Part shown: piece by piece, positions 5,192 to 5,217 of the stretch
Layout of the letters: each line of letters begins with the position of its first letter
How positions within the stretch are numbered: the stretch's first letter is position 1
Assembly: GCA_030605745.1 (NCBI GenBank)
Contig: JAUWHT010000262.1
Span: 1 to 5,217, forward strand
Reading direction: 5' to 3'
DNA from: Pirellulales bacterium
GTDB lineage: Bacteria > Planctomycetota > Planctomycetia > Pirellulales > Thermoguttaceae
Length of the DNA stretch: 5,217 nt
The notes under the pieces: generated by a model
Told to the model about the DNA's origin: nothing
The model's input: the letters and a program-made list of their open reading frames with translations, nothing else
The model's database searches: none
Position numbers and translations under genes: made by a program

Positions 5192-5217
5192 ATGGCACAT
5201 GGTACCCAAAAAGGCGA

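Overview
The window is GC-rich and looks like a Planctomycetota chromosome (possibly Pirellulales). The basis is modest: codon choice, dispersed fold-back repeats, and an 89-residue protein at 1477-1746 of a type I associate from memory with planctomycetes. No rRNA or marker protein is present to confirm this.

Left part (1-1160): the C-terminal catalytic half of a tyrosine recombinase (about 213-820, +) lies next to a tRNA-Ser(GCT) gene (complement 1072-1158), the classic layout of an integrative element at a tRNA 3' end. The recombinase has lost its N-terminal DNA-binding half. In its place is a 154-bp fold-back element (57-210), and beyond that the sequence returns as an inverted copy of the recombinase itself (1-56). 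A small predicted membrane ORF with a good Shine-Dalgarno (SD) sequence follows the recombinase but runs antisense through the tRNA. A long hairpin (1018-1058) sits just past the tRNA 3' end and may terminate the tRNA transcript.

Middle (1160-1762): a possible tRNA promoter, then a leader and a small, uncharacterised but well-supported gene (89 aa) that converges on the next gene.

Right part (1763-5217, all on the - strand): a SNF2/RapA-type helicase-like ATPase is transcribed first, followed by a coiled-coil protein with a C-terminal CxxC...CxxC zinc ribbon. They look like a two-gene module, perhaps a split version of the larger one-piece bacterial SNF2 ATPases. Between them sits a roughly 190-bp miniature element (2903-3091) with 12-14-bp perfect terminal inverted repeats, a target duplication of 7, 9 or 11 bp, and a GGGGCTC heptamer array that is both a strong G-quadruplex candidate and one arm of a large hairpin. 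The duplicated target contains the helicase stop codon, so the insertion preserved both reading frames. Removing the element in thought restores a compact operon with only 24 nt between stop and start. This stop-codon insertion and the SNF2/zinc-ribbon pair are the most interesting content. Because the integrative element should lie on the recombinase side of the tRNA, the SNF2 module is more likely resident chromosome than cargo.
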